Assembly (NCBI GenBank): GCA_013396755.1
Contig: VWZF01002253.1
Coordinates: forward strand, 361,123 to 425,122
Length of the DNA: 64,000 nucleotides
Direction of reading: 5' to 3'
Source: Sclerurus mexicanus
Lineage: Eukaryota; Chordata; Aves; Passeriformes; Furnariidae
In this document: in pieces, positions 12,671-25,262 of the stretch
How positions within the stretch are numbered: the stretch's first letter is position 1
How the letters are laid out: each line of letters starts with the position of its first letter
Translations under genes and position numbers: made by a program
Notes under the pieces: model-generated
Seen by the model: the letters and a program-made list of their open reading frames with translations, nothing else
Databases searched by the model: none
What the model was told of the DNA's origin: nothing

Positions 12671-13039
12671 GAGTTGGGATGGTCCAGCCTGGAGGAGAGA
12701 AAGCTCCAGGGAGACCTTAGAGCCCCTTCCAGTGCCTAAAGGGGCTCCGGAAGAGTTGGAGAGGGACTTGGGACAAGGGATGGAGGAATGGCTTTGAACT
12801 GACAGAGGACAGGATTAGGCAGGATATTGGGAAGAAATTCTTCCTTGTGAGGGTAGTGAGGTGCTGGGATGGATTTCCCAGAGAAGCTGTGGCTGCCCCA
12901 TCCCTGGAAGTGTCCAAGGCCAGGTTGGATGGGGCTTGGAGCAACCTGGGCTAGTGGAAAATGTTCCTGCCTTTGGCACGAGGTTGGAACTGGATGGTAT
13001 TTAAAGTCCCTCCCAACCCAAACCAGTCTATGCATCTTT
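12671..13039 (+). repeat. CR1 LINE 3' fragment
   Basis: It has ggatattgggaagaaattct, gagaagctgtggctgcccca, the agtgtccaaggccaggttgg block and a tail at ccaaaccagtctatgcatc. It is fairly well preserved. It belongs to the abundant subfamily with the gcaacctgggctagtgg signature. Confidence 0.95.
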
Positions 13040-13230
13040 GAACAACCTCCAGAGAGCATCAGCTGAGTGTAGGACAACGTTTGTCTCACCTACTGCAGGT
13101 GTTGAGTGGAGATCATGTCCCAGATTAAACCAACCCTATTTCCGTGCTCTCCAGAGATGGAACAAGAAGCCTCCAGTGATTTTTTTCAGATAGAAACATA
13201 TCCACCAGAAATATGCCCCCTAAACCAGAC

Positions 13231-13350
13231 AATCCCAGAATTACAGAACATCCTGAGTTGGAAGGACCCACAAGGATCATCTAAATCACATTCCTGACAA
13301 ATTCCCTGCACAGGACCAGCCAAACCCACCGGCTGTTTCCTGGGAATATC
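13231..13350 (-). repeat. CR1 3' tail, degenerate
   Basis: The reverse-strand tail reads on plus as cagaattacagaacatcctg, gttggaaggacccacaagga and tcatctaaatcac. The right boundary is vague. Confidence 0.75.
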
Positions 13351-14683
13351 TGCCTTGGGGCTCAGCACCAATGTGCATACTCTGATACCAAACCAGTGAT
13401 GGGAAGGCATGACCCATTCCACACCTCTTTCTCTCCCTCCTTCAAGCCACACATTTCACTGAAATGAGGAGAAATTTCATGATTCGTCCTCCTGACAAAT
13501 GATGTTGAAATGATCTGTTTGGCGTATAATTTATTAAGGAAGGACACAGGAACAGGAAACAAGAAGAAAAGGAATACAAGATAGCAAAAACACGTCAGGT
13601 GATAATGAATAGTTCAAGTGTAGTTTCCTTTGGATTTCAGGAAGGAAAACCAAACAGAGAAAGACTCACTTTCAAGTAGCTGAAATTTAGGTTTTCCAGA
13701 GGGGAAAAGGTATTTAATTCCAAGTTAAGGCTTTAATTTTGTCTTAATTTTTAAATTAACCCTTGTCCTTTCCCTTGAAAAATGAATGGAAGTGAAAGAA
13801 GTAGCGTTGGCAAAATGTCATAAAAACCACTTTCATTCCACTTCTCTTCCCTTGAATTTTCACAGCAAAAAGACAGGAAACATGAAGTTAAAAAGTGAGA
13901 AATTCAGCCTCTCAAAGAGAAGTGAAAATGTGCATCTGTTTAAAAGTCAAAACAAGCTGCAAAAATCTTCATTAAATTGCTGGTTGGAGTGTTTTTCATA
14001 ACAAAATGGAAAATGTCAGTGAAACGAGTGTGATTTATCTAAATGTTTACATTTTGACAGAAGTTGCGTTTTTCGATGATGAAAAAAAAATTCATTTCGC
14101 TGTTTTCCGCTAGCAAGCGATAATGAGGACTGAATTCTCTCGGAATCCAGGAGTGGGAGTGGGACAGTCTGCTCTGGAGAAGATCTTACTGAAGGAGGAA
14201 TTCAGAGGCATTCCTCAAATTACACCATCTGCAGACTCTGCTGCTTCTCGTACTTTGCTGGCTAAATAAGACTTGCTATAAATCTAGAAGAAGATAAAAT
14301 TACATTAAAAAAATCCTTTTTTTTTTTCCTTTTCTTTTTCTAGAAGAAAGTGGAAGGGACAGAAGCAGCCAAAACCAGACGTGTGTTAGGCAAAAAATAG
14401 ATATTTCAGTCACAGGATGTTGAGGAAAAAGGAGCATTTAAATATGGTTATGTCATCTCCATGTTTTGTGATACCAAGTACCTGAACTTGGAATTAAGCA
14501 AACACTTGTTCTCAAAGAGGCCATGCTAAAAAAGGGCCTAGAAAAATGCATTTCTATTATCTTTTAAAATTATTTATGCTTTTAATTTTGTTGCTGAGAT
14601 ACCAATGAAATTGGAGTAAAGATCACAGTAACATTCAGGTTACACCATCAAGCTCCATGTAAAGAATTTCAATTACTGGAAAT
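13351..14683. other. AT-rich unannotated DNA
   Basis: The segment 13790-14070 is rich in aaaatg/cattt words, as is 9880-10080. It may be an ancient repeat that I cannot classify. No exon is seen. Confidence 0.4.
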
Positions 14684-14934
14684 CAGGAGGAATTTCTTCA
14701 TCAGGAAGAATTTCTTCATGGAAAGGGTTGTCAAGCATTGGAGGGGCTGCCCAGGGAGGTGGTGGAGTCCCCATCCCGGGCGGTGGTGGAGTCCCCATCC
14801 CAGGAGGTGTTCAAGGAATGACTGGACATGGCACTCGGTGCTCTGGGCTGGAGGACAAGGTAGGGATGGGTCAAGGGTTGGACTTGATGATCTTTGAGAT
14901 CTTTTCTCTCCTAAATCATTCTGGGATTCTGTGA
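14684..14934 (+). repeat. CR1 3' fragment with internal microduplications
   Basis: It ends in the attctgggattctgtga tail. Two internal direct duplications are visible. A roughly 18-bp one (gaatttcttcat block) lies near 14690-14723. A roughly 24-bp one (ggtggtggagtccccatccc) lies near 14758-14805. Confidence 0.92.
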
Positions 14935-15120
14935 ATTTCCAGGTTATCCAAAGAGAGAGGCATTTAACAGACAGGTTGATTCAGCTGAGGAGACAGTTTA
15001 TCGTCAAATGCATCACTAATAATGTGTTTTTGTGTTCTACAATTTTTGTAACACGTTTCTATGATACAAAACTATTGAGTGTCTGAGAAACAACTCTTGG
15101 ACCATGAAATCACTGTAAGA

Positions 15121-15380
15121 GCCTGGAGTGACAGGACAAGGGGGGATGGTCAAACTGACAGAGAGTAGCTTTGGATGGGATAGTGGGAAGAAATTCTTCC
15201 CTGGGAGGGTGGGGAGGCCCTGGCACAGATTATACAGAGAAGCTGTGGCTGCCCCATCGCTGGAAGTGTCCAAGGCCAGGTTGGATGAGGCTTGGAACAA
15301 CCTGGGCTAGTGGAAGGTGACCTGTGGTGGGGGGGGTTGGAACCAGGTGATCTTTAAGTTCCAAACCATTCTGTGATTCT
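15121..15380 (+). repeat. CR1 LINE 3' fragment
   Basis: It runs from gcctggagtgacaggacaag through gggaagaaattcttccctgg to ccaaaccattctgtgattct. There is an expanded G-run near 15332. Confidence 0.95.
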
Positions 15381-15832
15381 AAATCTCCAGTAATAAAGTA
15401 GTTTTGAGTGACCTGACACACAAGATTTCCCTCACACTTGTGTGTGGGTGATGATAACACACAATACAGAGCTGCTGCCTTCCCCCTCCTCATCCTCGAG
15501 GTCTCCACCATCCATTTTCTCCTCCAGTCAAAAAGGTTGAAAAGAGAAGAGGCTTAATTTTGGTTTTTTTTTCTTTTTTTTTTAGTTCCTCTCTAAGGAA
15601 ACTCTGCCTTGCTCTGAACTGCTCCAGCATTGCTACGTCAATATTAATGCTCGAAAAACCAGTGATCCTCATACTGGGCTTTTCTAATTGGTAACAATTT
15701 ATCTGAGAGAGCCTTTTGGGTGGAATATTTATTAGAGGTATGGATTTTCCACTTTGCAAGATCTCAACTGTCTGTAGCTCAAATTCAATGGGATAAGCAG
15801 GGCAGACGAGCCAAGAATGTTTGCTGGGGTAG
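15381..15832. other. Unannotated DNA
   Basis: There is a T-rich stretch at 15560-15585. No gene or repeat is recognised. Confidence 0.45.
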
Positions 15833-15960
15833 AGAATCACAAAATCAGAGTTTCTTAGGTTGGGAAAGACCTCTCAGACCATCAAATCCAGCTGTTCTCC
15901 AAGCCCACCACTAACCCGTGTCCCCAAGTGCCACGTCTACACCTCCAAGGACGATGGCTC
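15833..15960 (-). repeat. CR1 3' tail
   Basis: Read on plus: agaatcacaaaatcagagtt, then ggttgggaaagacctctcag, and then the tgtccccaagtgccacgtct block. Confidence 0.88.
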
Positions 15961-18160
15961 AACCTTTTTCCTGGGCTCAATCTCAATCCATTCAAGTCCA
16001 AGCATCATTATTAGACCTGGGGTTGAACTGGTGTCACTGGGAGCTACTGCTGTTTGGGACATCCTGTCCCCACAAAAGGGGAAGGCAGGAAATGCTCAAT
16101 TCAAGTGGATTTTGAACACAAAAAAGGAAATTCTGCTGCTGTCTGTGCTTTGCTTTTCCTCTCGGCAGATGCAAGCACTGAGTTCTTGGAGTCTTCAGCT
16201 CCGATCCCCACAGGACTGGAAATGAGGGAAGGGAAGAGGGCTTTTTTTCCCCTCTCTCTCCGAAGCTGCTAAAGGAACCTATTTCTTCAAAATAGAGAAC
16301 CACATTTGGGTGCTTTATGGCAACATCTTGGCTAGATCCACAATTCATTCAGAGAAACCCATTTGCAATGGAAAACTAGATCCATTTGTAAGGAAAAAAG
16401 TCTCCTGCTTTTTACTGGTTGTTAGGAAATTTCGGGATAGCTGCTGCTTTTTCCATTCACTGTTAGTGCATAACCTTGGAAAAATCACATCATAGTTCTG
16501 CATCTTTGCTGCTTATCATTAAAATAGGGATAAGAAAGCTTCCTTTTCCATGTGCTTTATCTGACTTCTTTTCCTCAAGTATAAATGCTTGGACATGCGG
16601 ACAGTCTTAAATATAAATATACATGGGTAATATTAATAATTTTTAATTTTCCTTGATGTGTTCAAGCTGTTCTTTAATTTTATGCTGAACCATAAGCAGC
16701 ACTGCACTGATTTCCAGTGCAGTTTTGAATCAACACAAAGGATTGTGACGGTCACTGGTATTTAATAAGGCTTGTATTCACTCAAACCCAACTTTTACAG
16801 GGCGGGAAGTCAATATAATTGCAATATAATTTAATATTGTCCCATGCAGGTGACAATTGAGCAAATGGATGTTTCTGTGGTTGCACACAAGGGCAAAAAA
16901 TTTACCTAAGTTAGAACAGATATAAACCAAAGTTAAAAGGAAAAAAAAAGAATGAGTAAAAAGAAACCTGTGCTGGAAGTTAAATATCCCATCATGTCTG
17001 CAAATGATACTCATTAAAACAATAAAAATACCAATCTTTACATTCTTGGGGGGGGGGCTCAGAGTAATCAGCAAATCCATCAGAGGAGCCGCTTTCTCAT
17101 TTCCTGCTGTCTTTTGCACATAAAAACTCATATTTCTCCTTTCTGGGATTGCATCCTGCCCAGCATTCCTATGCCAGGAGATCAGCAAATGAGACCTCGG
17201 GATGTTTTCCCTTCTCTCTGGCTCAGGCATTGCAATTTGACTAATTGGTCTCATTTGTTGGATAGTAGGGTGGTTTGTTTAAAGATTTTGTTGGGCCATA
17301 TCCTTTTAAATAATTATCTTCCAGGGTTTTGGACGTGGTTCTGTATTTGGTTGATTTTTCGGGGGGTTGTTTTTCAGGCTGTCACATTTCCTTCTCACGT
17401 GGATTTACTGCCTGCCATCAACAAACTAACTTCCTCATGAGATATTTTTCCAGTTATATTGCTTAGGAAACCTGGGACTGGGGGTTAGAAAGTTGGAAAA
17501 CAGGGGAAGAAAATCAGAATTTGCCATGAATAAAGAGAAATGTCACCCTGTGACATAGGAAGCTCACACAGAAGTCACAGAGATGTTGATTTTACAGGTG
17601 TTTTGGGAGGTCACTGACTCTGTCGTGAACAGAAATGAGCTCTTAGGGTTAACAGGGCTGATCTTCTGCGCTTTGGGAGGGATGGCAGCTCCTTCCTGGC
17701 AGTTCTGCCTGCATGGGAAGGACTGGAATCAAGGAATCGTGTCCAAGGAAATAAGAAGCAAATTGCTGGGGATGAGGCAGAGGCAGAGCTGAGCTCCCTC
17801 CCCTCACTGGGGATTACAGGTTGTTTATTCTTACAAAGATGATTCTCTGCTGACACAGAGTGGGCTGGAGAGTTTTCTCTTTGAGGAACAAGGAAGGAAA
17901 GACAGGACTATAAATTATACTATTTATCTATTGTCTTTTTAATTTTTTTTTTAATAGTGTATTAAGCAAAATATAGGAGAGAAGGGGGGATTGATACCTC
18001 AACCCCTGGATTGCTCCGAGCATTCATTCCACTCCTCTCTCATGTCCTCTGAATATTCCCTGACAACACCGTGAGCTGAGCACGGAAGAAGGAACAAGCC
18101 AGATGGCACAACAATACTCCAAAGTCCAGGTCAGCCCGTGGATGTCCAGAAAATATGAAC
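15961..18160. other. Unannotated unique-looking DNA
   Basis: It has a 9-G run near 17050, AT-rich 16560-16680 and a T-run near 17945. The minus-strand frame 16778-17254 (158 codons) has no recognisable domain and lies in AT-rich DNA. No RNA gene is seen. Confidence 0.4.
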
Positions 18161-18390
18161 ATTTAGATGAGATATTGGGAAGACATTCTTCCCTGTGGGG
18201 GTGGGCAGGCCCTGGCACAGGTTGCCAAAAGAAGCTGTGGCTGCCCCATCCCTGGAAGTGTCCAAGGCCAGGTTGGATGGGGCTTGGAGCAACCTGGGTT
18301 AGTGGAAGGTGTCCCTGCCCATGGCAGAGGGTTTGGAACTGGATGATCTTGAAGGTCCCTCCCAACCCAAATCATTCTATGATTTTATGA
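18161..18390 (+). repeat. CR1 LINE 3' fragment
   Basis: It runs from atttagatgagatattggga to caaatcattctatgatttta and is well preserved. It includes the ccctgcccatggcagagggt motif. Confidence 0.96.
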
Positions 18391-21300
18391 AATATACTAC
18401 AAGCTTTAAAAATCCATTGAATTCCTGCATCAAAGCGAAAAGAAGGAATTGTGGATTTTGCAGATGTCTTAATTGTGAACAAAATCCCACTTTTACTGTG
18501 GAAAGGCCACTGGGTTAGGAGTTCAAGGGGAACAAATCACCACTACTGTTATTTATCAACCACGTCTTTCCCTACCTTACAGAAAACAGTGTCCATGGAA
18601 GTCACAGCCTGGTTTTCCACTGAGGCACAACTTTTCCAGCATCAGAAGGGAGCAGGAAAAACAGGTCAGTTCTGGATGAAGAGCTTTGCTATTCTTCGCT
18701 CTGCACCTCAGGTCACAACCATCCCAGCCCAGCATTTCAAGTACAGCCCATCTGCTTTCAAAAGGACTCTACATTTGCTGCCCCATGACTGACACTGTCC
18801 CCAGCCTGATGTGATCCATGGAAATCTGCAAGCAGAGGGATCCTTTCTCAAGGCTGCCCTTTCCAGAGGGTTGTTTTCCCCTGCAATGCTGTTTTCCTTC
18901 ATTCCAGTCCAGCGCCAGAGCTGCTTTGGCTTTGCCAGGCATCTTCAGAATCCCTCAGAATGCTTGTTTACCAGAGAAATTAAAGTTGCTTTGTGGTCTG
19001 CCATGGCATTTTCTTTTCCTGGGAGCACCCTGGGAGGCAGCTGGTTGCGCAGAGTAACAAAATGACCAAAAAAGCCCATCAAAAAACCTTCTTATTAGAA
19101 GACAAATGAGTGAAAAACTCTGAGCCTGTTTTCCAGGAGTTGATATTGTTCTCTGGTTTCAAAAGGAGCATATGTTGTCCTCAGGAAGGTTTTCTCACAG
19201 GATAAGGAAATACAGTAGAAAATGATCTGAGCTGGCTTTAATATTGAACTTCACCAGCTCACAAAATGTGTCCTCATCCAGGATTCAGTTGAACTTGCAC
19301 TGGTGACTAAGAAAATCCCTCCTGCTTCCTCATCCTGCTTAAGTAAAGGTGTGAATTTAATATAAACTCATTAAACAGACTGAACCTCCACTTACACACA
19401 GAGATAGCATCCCAATGCCCCTTGGCTTCATCATTTGAGTGCACCAAGAATTTGGGGATGAGTTGGAGCTCTCAGGTTTCCAGAGGGCTTCAGTGAGGAG
19501 CATTCACCTGGCACCTCTCCATAATAACCCTTCTTCTTGGGTCTGGAGGAACACTGACCTTCATGGGATGCCGGAAATGGCAAGAGGAAGATGAAGAGGG
19601 AGGAAAGGAGGGTAGTGGGACCCACTCACACAGTTCAGGGAGGGACTAAGGGCAGCCCTGAGAGAGGTTCTGGGGATGGACAAGTTTCGGGATGGGTGCA
19701 GCCCATGAGATATAATAATTAGCTAGAAAATTACTAACATTGTCCAGAGAATTTTTCTTTGATTTTAGGAAACACTAGCACTGCAAGCAAGTCCTCATGG
19801 CTCTTTGGTATTGAAAACACCATCAGCAGAGCCAGCACCTTTGTACCAACACCACAAGAAACTCCCAGTTCAAGTCACTGGGAATATCCTTGGGAAGCAA
19901 ACACGAGGGAGAGAAAGAGATAGCTTAATGTGAAAAATACTTGTGCAGTGCTTAGGGCAGCAGCTGGAGCTTTAAACCAGCCAAGCTCCATTTCTTGCCA
20001 GAAGCAGTTTGTGTAAGTCAAAATCAATACCTATTAATTCGAGGTTCGCCATATGATTCCAATCTATTGATTTGTACAGCTACACTGAGTTGAAGTGGTT
20101 TGCTGGACCGTGTCCTGAGCAGGGCTTGACTTAAGGGCTTGGTCAATGTGGAGCTCACCCTCCTGTTTGCTTTGGAATTTCATCTTGGCTTAACTACTTG
20201 GGAAAAACTCCTCTCTTGACGGTGCTTGGAGGCAACAGATGAGTTAACTCTGCAATTCAAGCTAGAAAGAAAACATCAGCAAGTTTGCGGGTTATTTTTT
20301 TTAAGTCAGTGAAGAAGCCATAAACGTGACAACTATGACTAGAAATCCTGTCTGGAATGACAAGAAATCCATCTGATCAACTTTATGAATTTACCTCTTC
20401 ACCCAACTCACACATTGGGCAATGTCTCTTTTGAAGAAGCCTAAATAGGAGGCCCAAAAGGCCATGAAAGACGGGCCAAAGAAGTTTCTTCAGAAGGCAC
20501 TGAAGTCTCCAAAAGTCCTGAGAGTCACAGTCAGGTACCGTCCTATGGATCCATTAAACTGCTTCCACTGGAAAATCTTACAGGCTTAGTAGTATTTCCC
20601 CTCGGCTCCTGAAAAACCAGAGGAAAAAACAAGCAGAAAATCAGCTAAAATTAGTTTTCTTTCTTCTGCTCAGCGTCTGTTTTGGTGGTCTCGGTATTAA
20701 GTTTCCACGGTAATTGTTACATAATAATGTCACGTAAATTTCTAAGTGTTCTTCATTATTTTTGCGTTGTGAGCTGTCACATTGTGGATTTGCTGCTGAG
20801 AAATTCCAGGTTTCAGCTCAAAAGGAACTGCAATCTCAAACTACTGGCCTGGATTCTTCCCAAATCACTATAAATCAAATATTGGCAATGGACACAGGGG
20901 ACAAATGCACTGCTTTCCTAAAGAATTCAGGAAGTCACTCAGCTCTTAATAATTATGTTCATTAGCACAGGACCAATGACTGGGACTAATTTTCTTGATA
21001 TTCAGCACGTTTGGAATGAAGAAAGGAGAAGAAGAAATCTAAGACTGAATTCCCAACCTTGTTTAATTTCCTCCCTCTTTTCCCAAAAGAGTTCTCTGAT
21101 CCAAACTGCTTAGAGCAGATTAATTGCTTGCAAACAAATGTTGGGAATTTCTGAAAGATCCCACAGGATCACCAGCCACCCCTCCAGGCTGCTCTGCCTG
21201 GGAAGGACCTGTGAACTGTAGGTGTTGAAGGATGGCTTTAATCTGGATAGATTTTACAGGACCTAAAGTTTCCCTCAGGTTCTTTTAAGTGATAATTCAG

Positions 21301-22948
21301 CAAGATTGCATTAGGACTCCTGTCTAAGGAGCAGAACAAGAGAAGAAGGGGATTCCAGAGGAAGCCTTTCCAACGCAGATAACAGTTCAAGACTACATTG
21401 CTGTAGATGATTCCATGACCATCGTGACCCTAAAGAATAAACTCCAACGGTGTATTGAAAAGCTCTGGGTTAAGATGTCATATCTGGGGCAATTCACTTA
21501 TGTTGAAGGCAACTCTTCACATAAAAGAGTGAAATCCTGAGCACAGACTGGATAGAGCTGCACAAAGATTCACCTCAACACCCAAGAGGTGCTTTTCGGA
21601 CACTTCTGCCCAAGCAATAGAAGTGTTGCCAACTTCATGATTTTGCGAAGTGGCACAGGATGAATCTGAACAATGTCATGCGTATGTGGCTGAAAAGTGA
21701 TGCCAACAACCTGCCTTCTCAGATTTTATTTCCAAGGATACCTGGGGATAAATTCCCTTGGCTTTTGTCTTTGCTGTTACAGCCACGTACCAACTGTGGT
21801 CGAAGTAACTGGGATAAAGGGGCTGTTTCTCTTCTGGGTGTCTTCAAAATGCCTCATTTTGTTACAGAACGGTTAATAATTTTAATTTACGTGACTTGAC
21901 TGTCTGTGTGACAATTGTCTAATGTAGGTGGGCACCTGTGAGTGTGCACAGGAGGAAAATCTGGAAGGCTCATGTTGTTACATACAGTAGGACCCAGGAG
22001 AGGGAAAGAAAATGGCCTGAAATTAAAAACTTGCTCACTTGAATAATTTTCTAAAAGACTACTTATGCTATTAAGTCCTTATCCAATCAATATATCACTT
22101 GACTTCAATTTAAATGATGACATTTTTTTCTCCTATGTTCGTAAGACTAATTAAAAGGAATTAGTCACGAGAGTGACAAATTTTAAGCCGACTATAGAAT
22201 GACTTCATGTGGCATTTATTAGGTATCAAACACGGGAAGAGTTTTAACCAAACCGGCAAATTCAGCAAAAGTAACATCTTGGCATCAAAATTCTTTCTTA
22301 AAATTAAGTCATTTGTTATTAGGGGTATTCTTTTTTTTTTTTTCCTCAGATAACTTCTTTTTCTGTACTTTCTTTTTGTTAGGACTGGAGGATACAGAAA
22401 TTGTATAACAGTGAGTAATAAAATCTGTCATTCTCGTGAGTAATGCTTTGTAATTAGATGAAATAAAAGTAAAGTAAGTACAATGGTGTGTGGTGTGCAG
22501 GGCTGGGGGTGTCTTGCTGCGCTCAAAGGTTTTTATATTAATAATGGTGCTGAACTTTCAATGCTGGAAGGTTCTGCTTGAATTAGCATCAAAAGGTGCG
22601 CTGGTTTATCTGTACTCTCCGTTCCAAGTGCTACCACAGCGACGTAAATCTCTCGCACAGGGAGAGCTGGGATGATCCCTAATCTTTCATCACTGCAAGG
22701 CACAAGCTTTGGGAAGAAAACCCAAAGCCTGGGCTGTGTGTGCAATGCAGACACTAGATGGCTGAGTTCCCCTCTCAAACGCTCATCTACACCAGGTCAC
22801 GCTCTGCAAGAGGCACCTCTGGGCTTTATTCTTTCCCTCTTCAGGACTGGCAGTTCCCCAGAATCCACCTTGTTGCTCCCATTGTGCTCCTTTCCTGGGA
22901 GAATGACGCTGTGTGACATGAAAGATTTCATTTGAATTTTTTTCAGGT
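18391..22948. other. Long CR1-free interval, unannotated
   Basis: At about 4.5 kb this is the longest stretch in the window without an interspersed repeat that I could recognise. No exon-like open frame, CpG cluster or RNA gene was seen. There is a T-run near 22331. A low repeat density could reflect old repeats I cannot see, or constraint. Confidence 0.4.
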
Positions 22949-23461
22949 TCAAAGAATCATTAAGATTGGAAAAGACCTCCAAGATCATCAAGTCCAACCT
23001 TCAACCCGGTGCCACCACATCCACTAAACCATATGGTGAAGTGCCACATCTGCTTGTTTTTTGAGCACTTCCAGGGATGGGGACTCCACCACTTCCCTGG
23101 GCAGCCTGTTCCAAGGCTTAACCACTTTTTCGGTGAAGAAATAATTCCTAATATCCGACTTAAACCTCCTCTTGTGCAACTTGAGGCCATTTCTCTTTGT
23201 TCTATTGCTTGTTACGTGGCAGAAGAGCCCGACCCCCACCTGGCCACAACTTCCTCTCAGGGACTTGTAGAAAGCAAGAAGGTCCCCCCTGAGCCTCCTT
23301 CTTTCCAGGCTGAGCCCCACCCAGCTCCCTCAGCCACTTCTGGTGCTCTAGACCCTTCCCCAGCTCCGTTTTCCTTCTCTGGACACTCTCCAGCCCCTCA
23401 ATGCCTTTCTCGTAGTGAGGGTCCAAATCTGACCCCAGAATTTGAGGTGTGGCCTCACCAG
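22949..23461 (-). repeat. CR1 LINE 3' fragment, near 0.5 kb
   Basis: The tail starts at ttcaaagaatcattaagatt. It proceeds through cttccagggatggggactcc and aatatccgacttaaacctcc into the ORF2 C-terminal block (ggctgagccccacccagctc, then tctggacactctccagcccc). An apparent 166-codon frame on the opposite strand is only a read-through of this element. Confidence 0.95.
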
Positions 23462-24258
23462 GATTTCATTAACTTTGCTCAAGTCCAGAGCTGTGGTTCA
23501 GGGCACTGACTGGCAGCGCGTCCTCAAAGCCAGGATGACTTCCTGTCACCTTATATTGGTCCTTTCCTGGGTTTATCCGGAGCCAGGGGTTTTCCCTGCT
23601 GTGCCTCTCTGGCTCCGGAGCAGATGGCCCTGATAGGGCTGTTGCAGAGCTGGGGATTTCGGAAGATGGATATTTCCCAGCCTCGGGCAGCGAGATGAAG
23701 GATGTGCCCCAGAACTGTGTGTGCTGGGAGCCACCTGCAGCTGCTCCGTGCAATTATCACTCTCATTAACCAGCATTTAATGGGCTCGCTAATTGCCAGC
23801 TACTGATGAAATGCACAAGTGTGTCAGATTGGCTGGGGAACTTCTGAGATCTGGGAACTTTCAGTTTTATGGAAATATGGATGATTTTTGCTTTCTTCTT
23901 CATTTAGAACGTGTCTTTCAAAAGGACCAACAAATCTTAAATCCTGATTTTCAGCTAAGACTCTTTCTCAGAGATTCCAGGGAATGTTGAATCCTCTGCC
24001 TCCATTTTTAAATTACACTGAAATACAATTTCTTCCACTTTTTGGAAATACTTCTTTCAAGACTAAATTCAACTAAATTCAATTTCCAGTTATTTGATTC
24101 AGGAATACCTTTCTCTTGCACAACTCAAAGCTATAAAGTTTGCCCTCCTTGATATCTCAGATATTCTCTTAAGCTCTGAAAAACTAAACAAGAAATCTGC
24201 TTCTTATCCACTTTAATGAACTGATGTGATTTTGCATCCTAAAATTCAGATATAATTG
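23462..24258. other. Unannotated DNA
   Basis: No gene or repeat is recognised. It is moderately GC-rich at 23500-23760, then AT-rich. Confidence 0.45.
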
Positions 24259-24517
24259 TAGAATCACAGAATGGTTTGGGTTGGAATGGACATTAAAGAC
24301 CATCCAGTCCCACCCCTGCCACGGGCAGGGACACCTTCCACTAGACCAGGTTGCTCCAAGCTCCATCCAACCTGGCCTTAGGACACTTCCAGGGATAGAG
24401 CAGCCACAGCTTCTTTTGGCAACCTGTGCCAGGGCCTCCTCACCCTCCCAGGAAGGAATTTCTTCCCAATATCCCAGCTAAACCCACTCTCAGTTTAAAG
24501 CCATTCCCCCTCGTGAT
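24259..24517 (-). repeat. CR1 LINE 3' fragment
   Basis: Plus text: gaatcacagaatggtttggg, cgggcagggacaccttccac, caatatcccagctaaaccca. It is cut at the aagccattccccctcgtgat block. Confidence 0.96.
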
Positions 24518-24917
24518 AAAAGTATTGAACAATATTTGCTTAGAATCTGCTTTTACAAATCCCTGCAGATCCTTCCCTCCTCTTTCAAAGCAGCATTTGA
24601 TGGACTGAGACAGGTTTTAATTGATGTAGGATGTCTCTTTGTTTCTTTATATGGCAGCAGCTTCCTTCTGGAAGACACGTGGTCGTGATCCCGTGAAACC
24701 AAAGTAGGTTTTATCATCATGACTTTCTTTATCAACCAGACAGGAAATCTCCTGGAATAGATAACAAGTTTCTTTGACGAGACCTACTTTCCAGGGAACA
24801 AAGTCATCTGGTGCCGTGGAGATATTTTTAACTTGGAATTTTCTATTTTGATGACCTTCTGAGTTAACAGTGACTTTGCTTGTTGAGGATCAGACTTTAC
24901 AGTCCAGCATTTCCCTC
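24518..24917. other. Unannotated DNA
   Basis: Nothing is recognised. Confidence 0.45.
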
Positions 24918-24970
24918 GCAGAATCGTAGAATACCCTGAGCTTGAAGGAACCCACAATGACTTGATAAAA
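24918..24970 (-). repeat. CR1 tail remnant
   Basis: Only the terminal part survives: cgcagaatcgtagaatacc, then gagcttgaaggaacccacaa. The remainder is not CR1-like. Confidence 0.6.
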
Positions 24971-25160
24971 TGTCCACAAGTCCTCAAGTCCCTTGGAAAA
25001 TCTCCGGTTTTCAAAGATGTGTTAAAATTAATTCAATCCCGAAACAGCCTCCAACACTCCACAGATTTTTCCAAGAAGCTGGAGCATCAACTTCCACGGT
25101 GCCAAAACTCTCAAATATTTCATTGCAGCACCTCTGGCCTCAGTTGGTAAAAACTGAAAC

Positions 25161-25262
25161 TGAGCAACCTGGTCTAGTGGAAGATGTCCTTGCCCATGAC
25201 AGGGGCTTGGAATGGATGATCTTTAAGGTCCCTTCTAACTCAAACCATTCTATGATTCTATA
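25161..25262 (+). repeat. CR1 3' tail, about 100 bp
   Basis: It begins at tgagcaacctggtctagtgg and ends at accattctatgattctata. Confidence 0.95.

Noticed and set aside
9880..14070. Two aaaatg/cattt-rich stretches (9880-10080, 13790-14070) as copies of one ancient repeat
   Set aside because: They share vocabulary but I could not align them convincingly by eye.
23009..23509. 166-codon plus-strand frame
   Set aside because: It lies inside a minus-strand CR1 fragment and is an antisense read-through.
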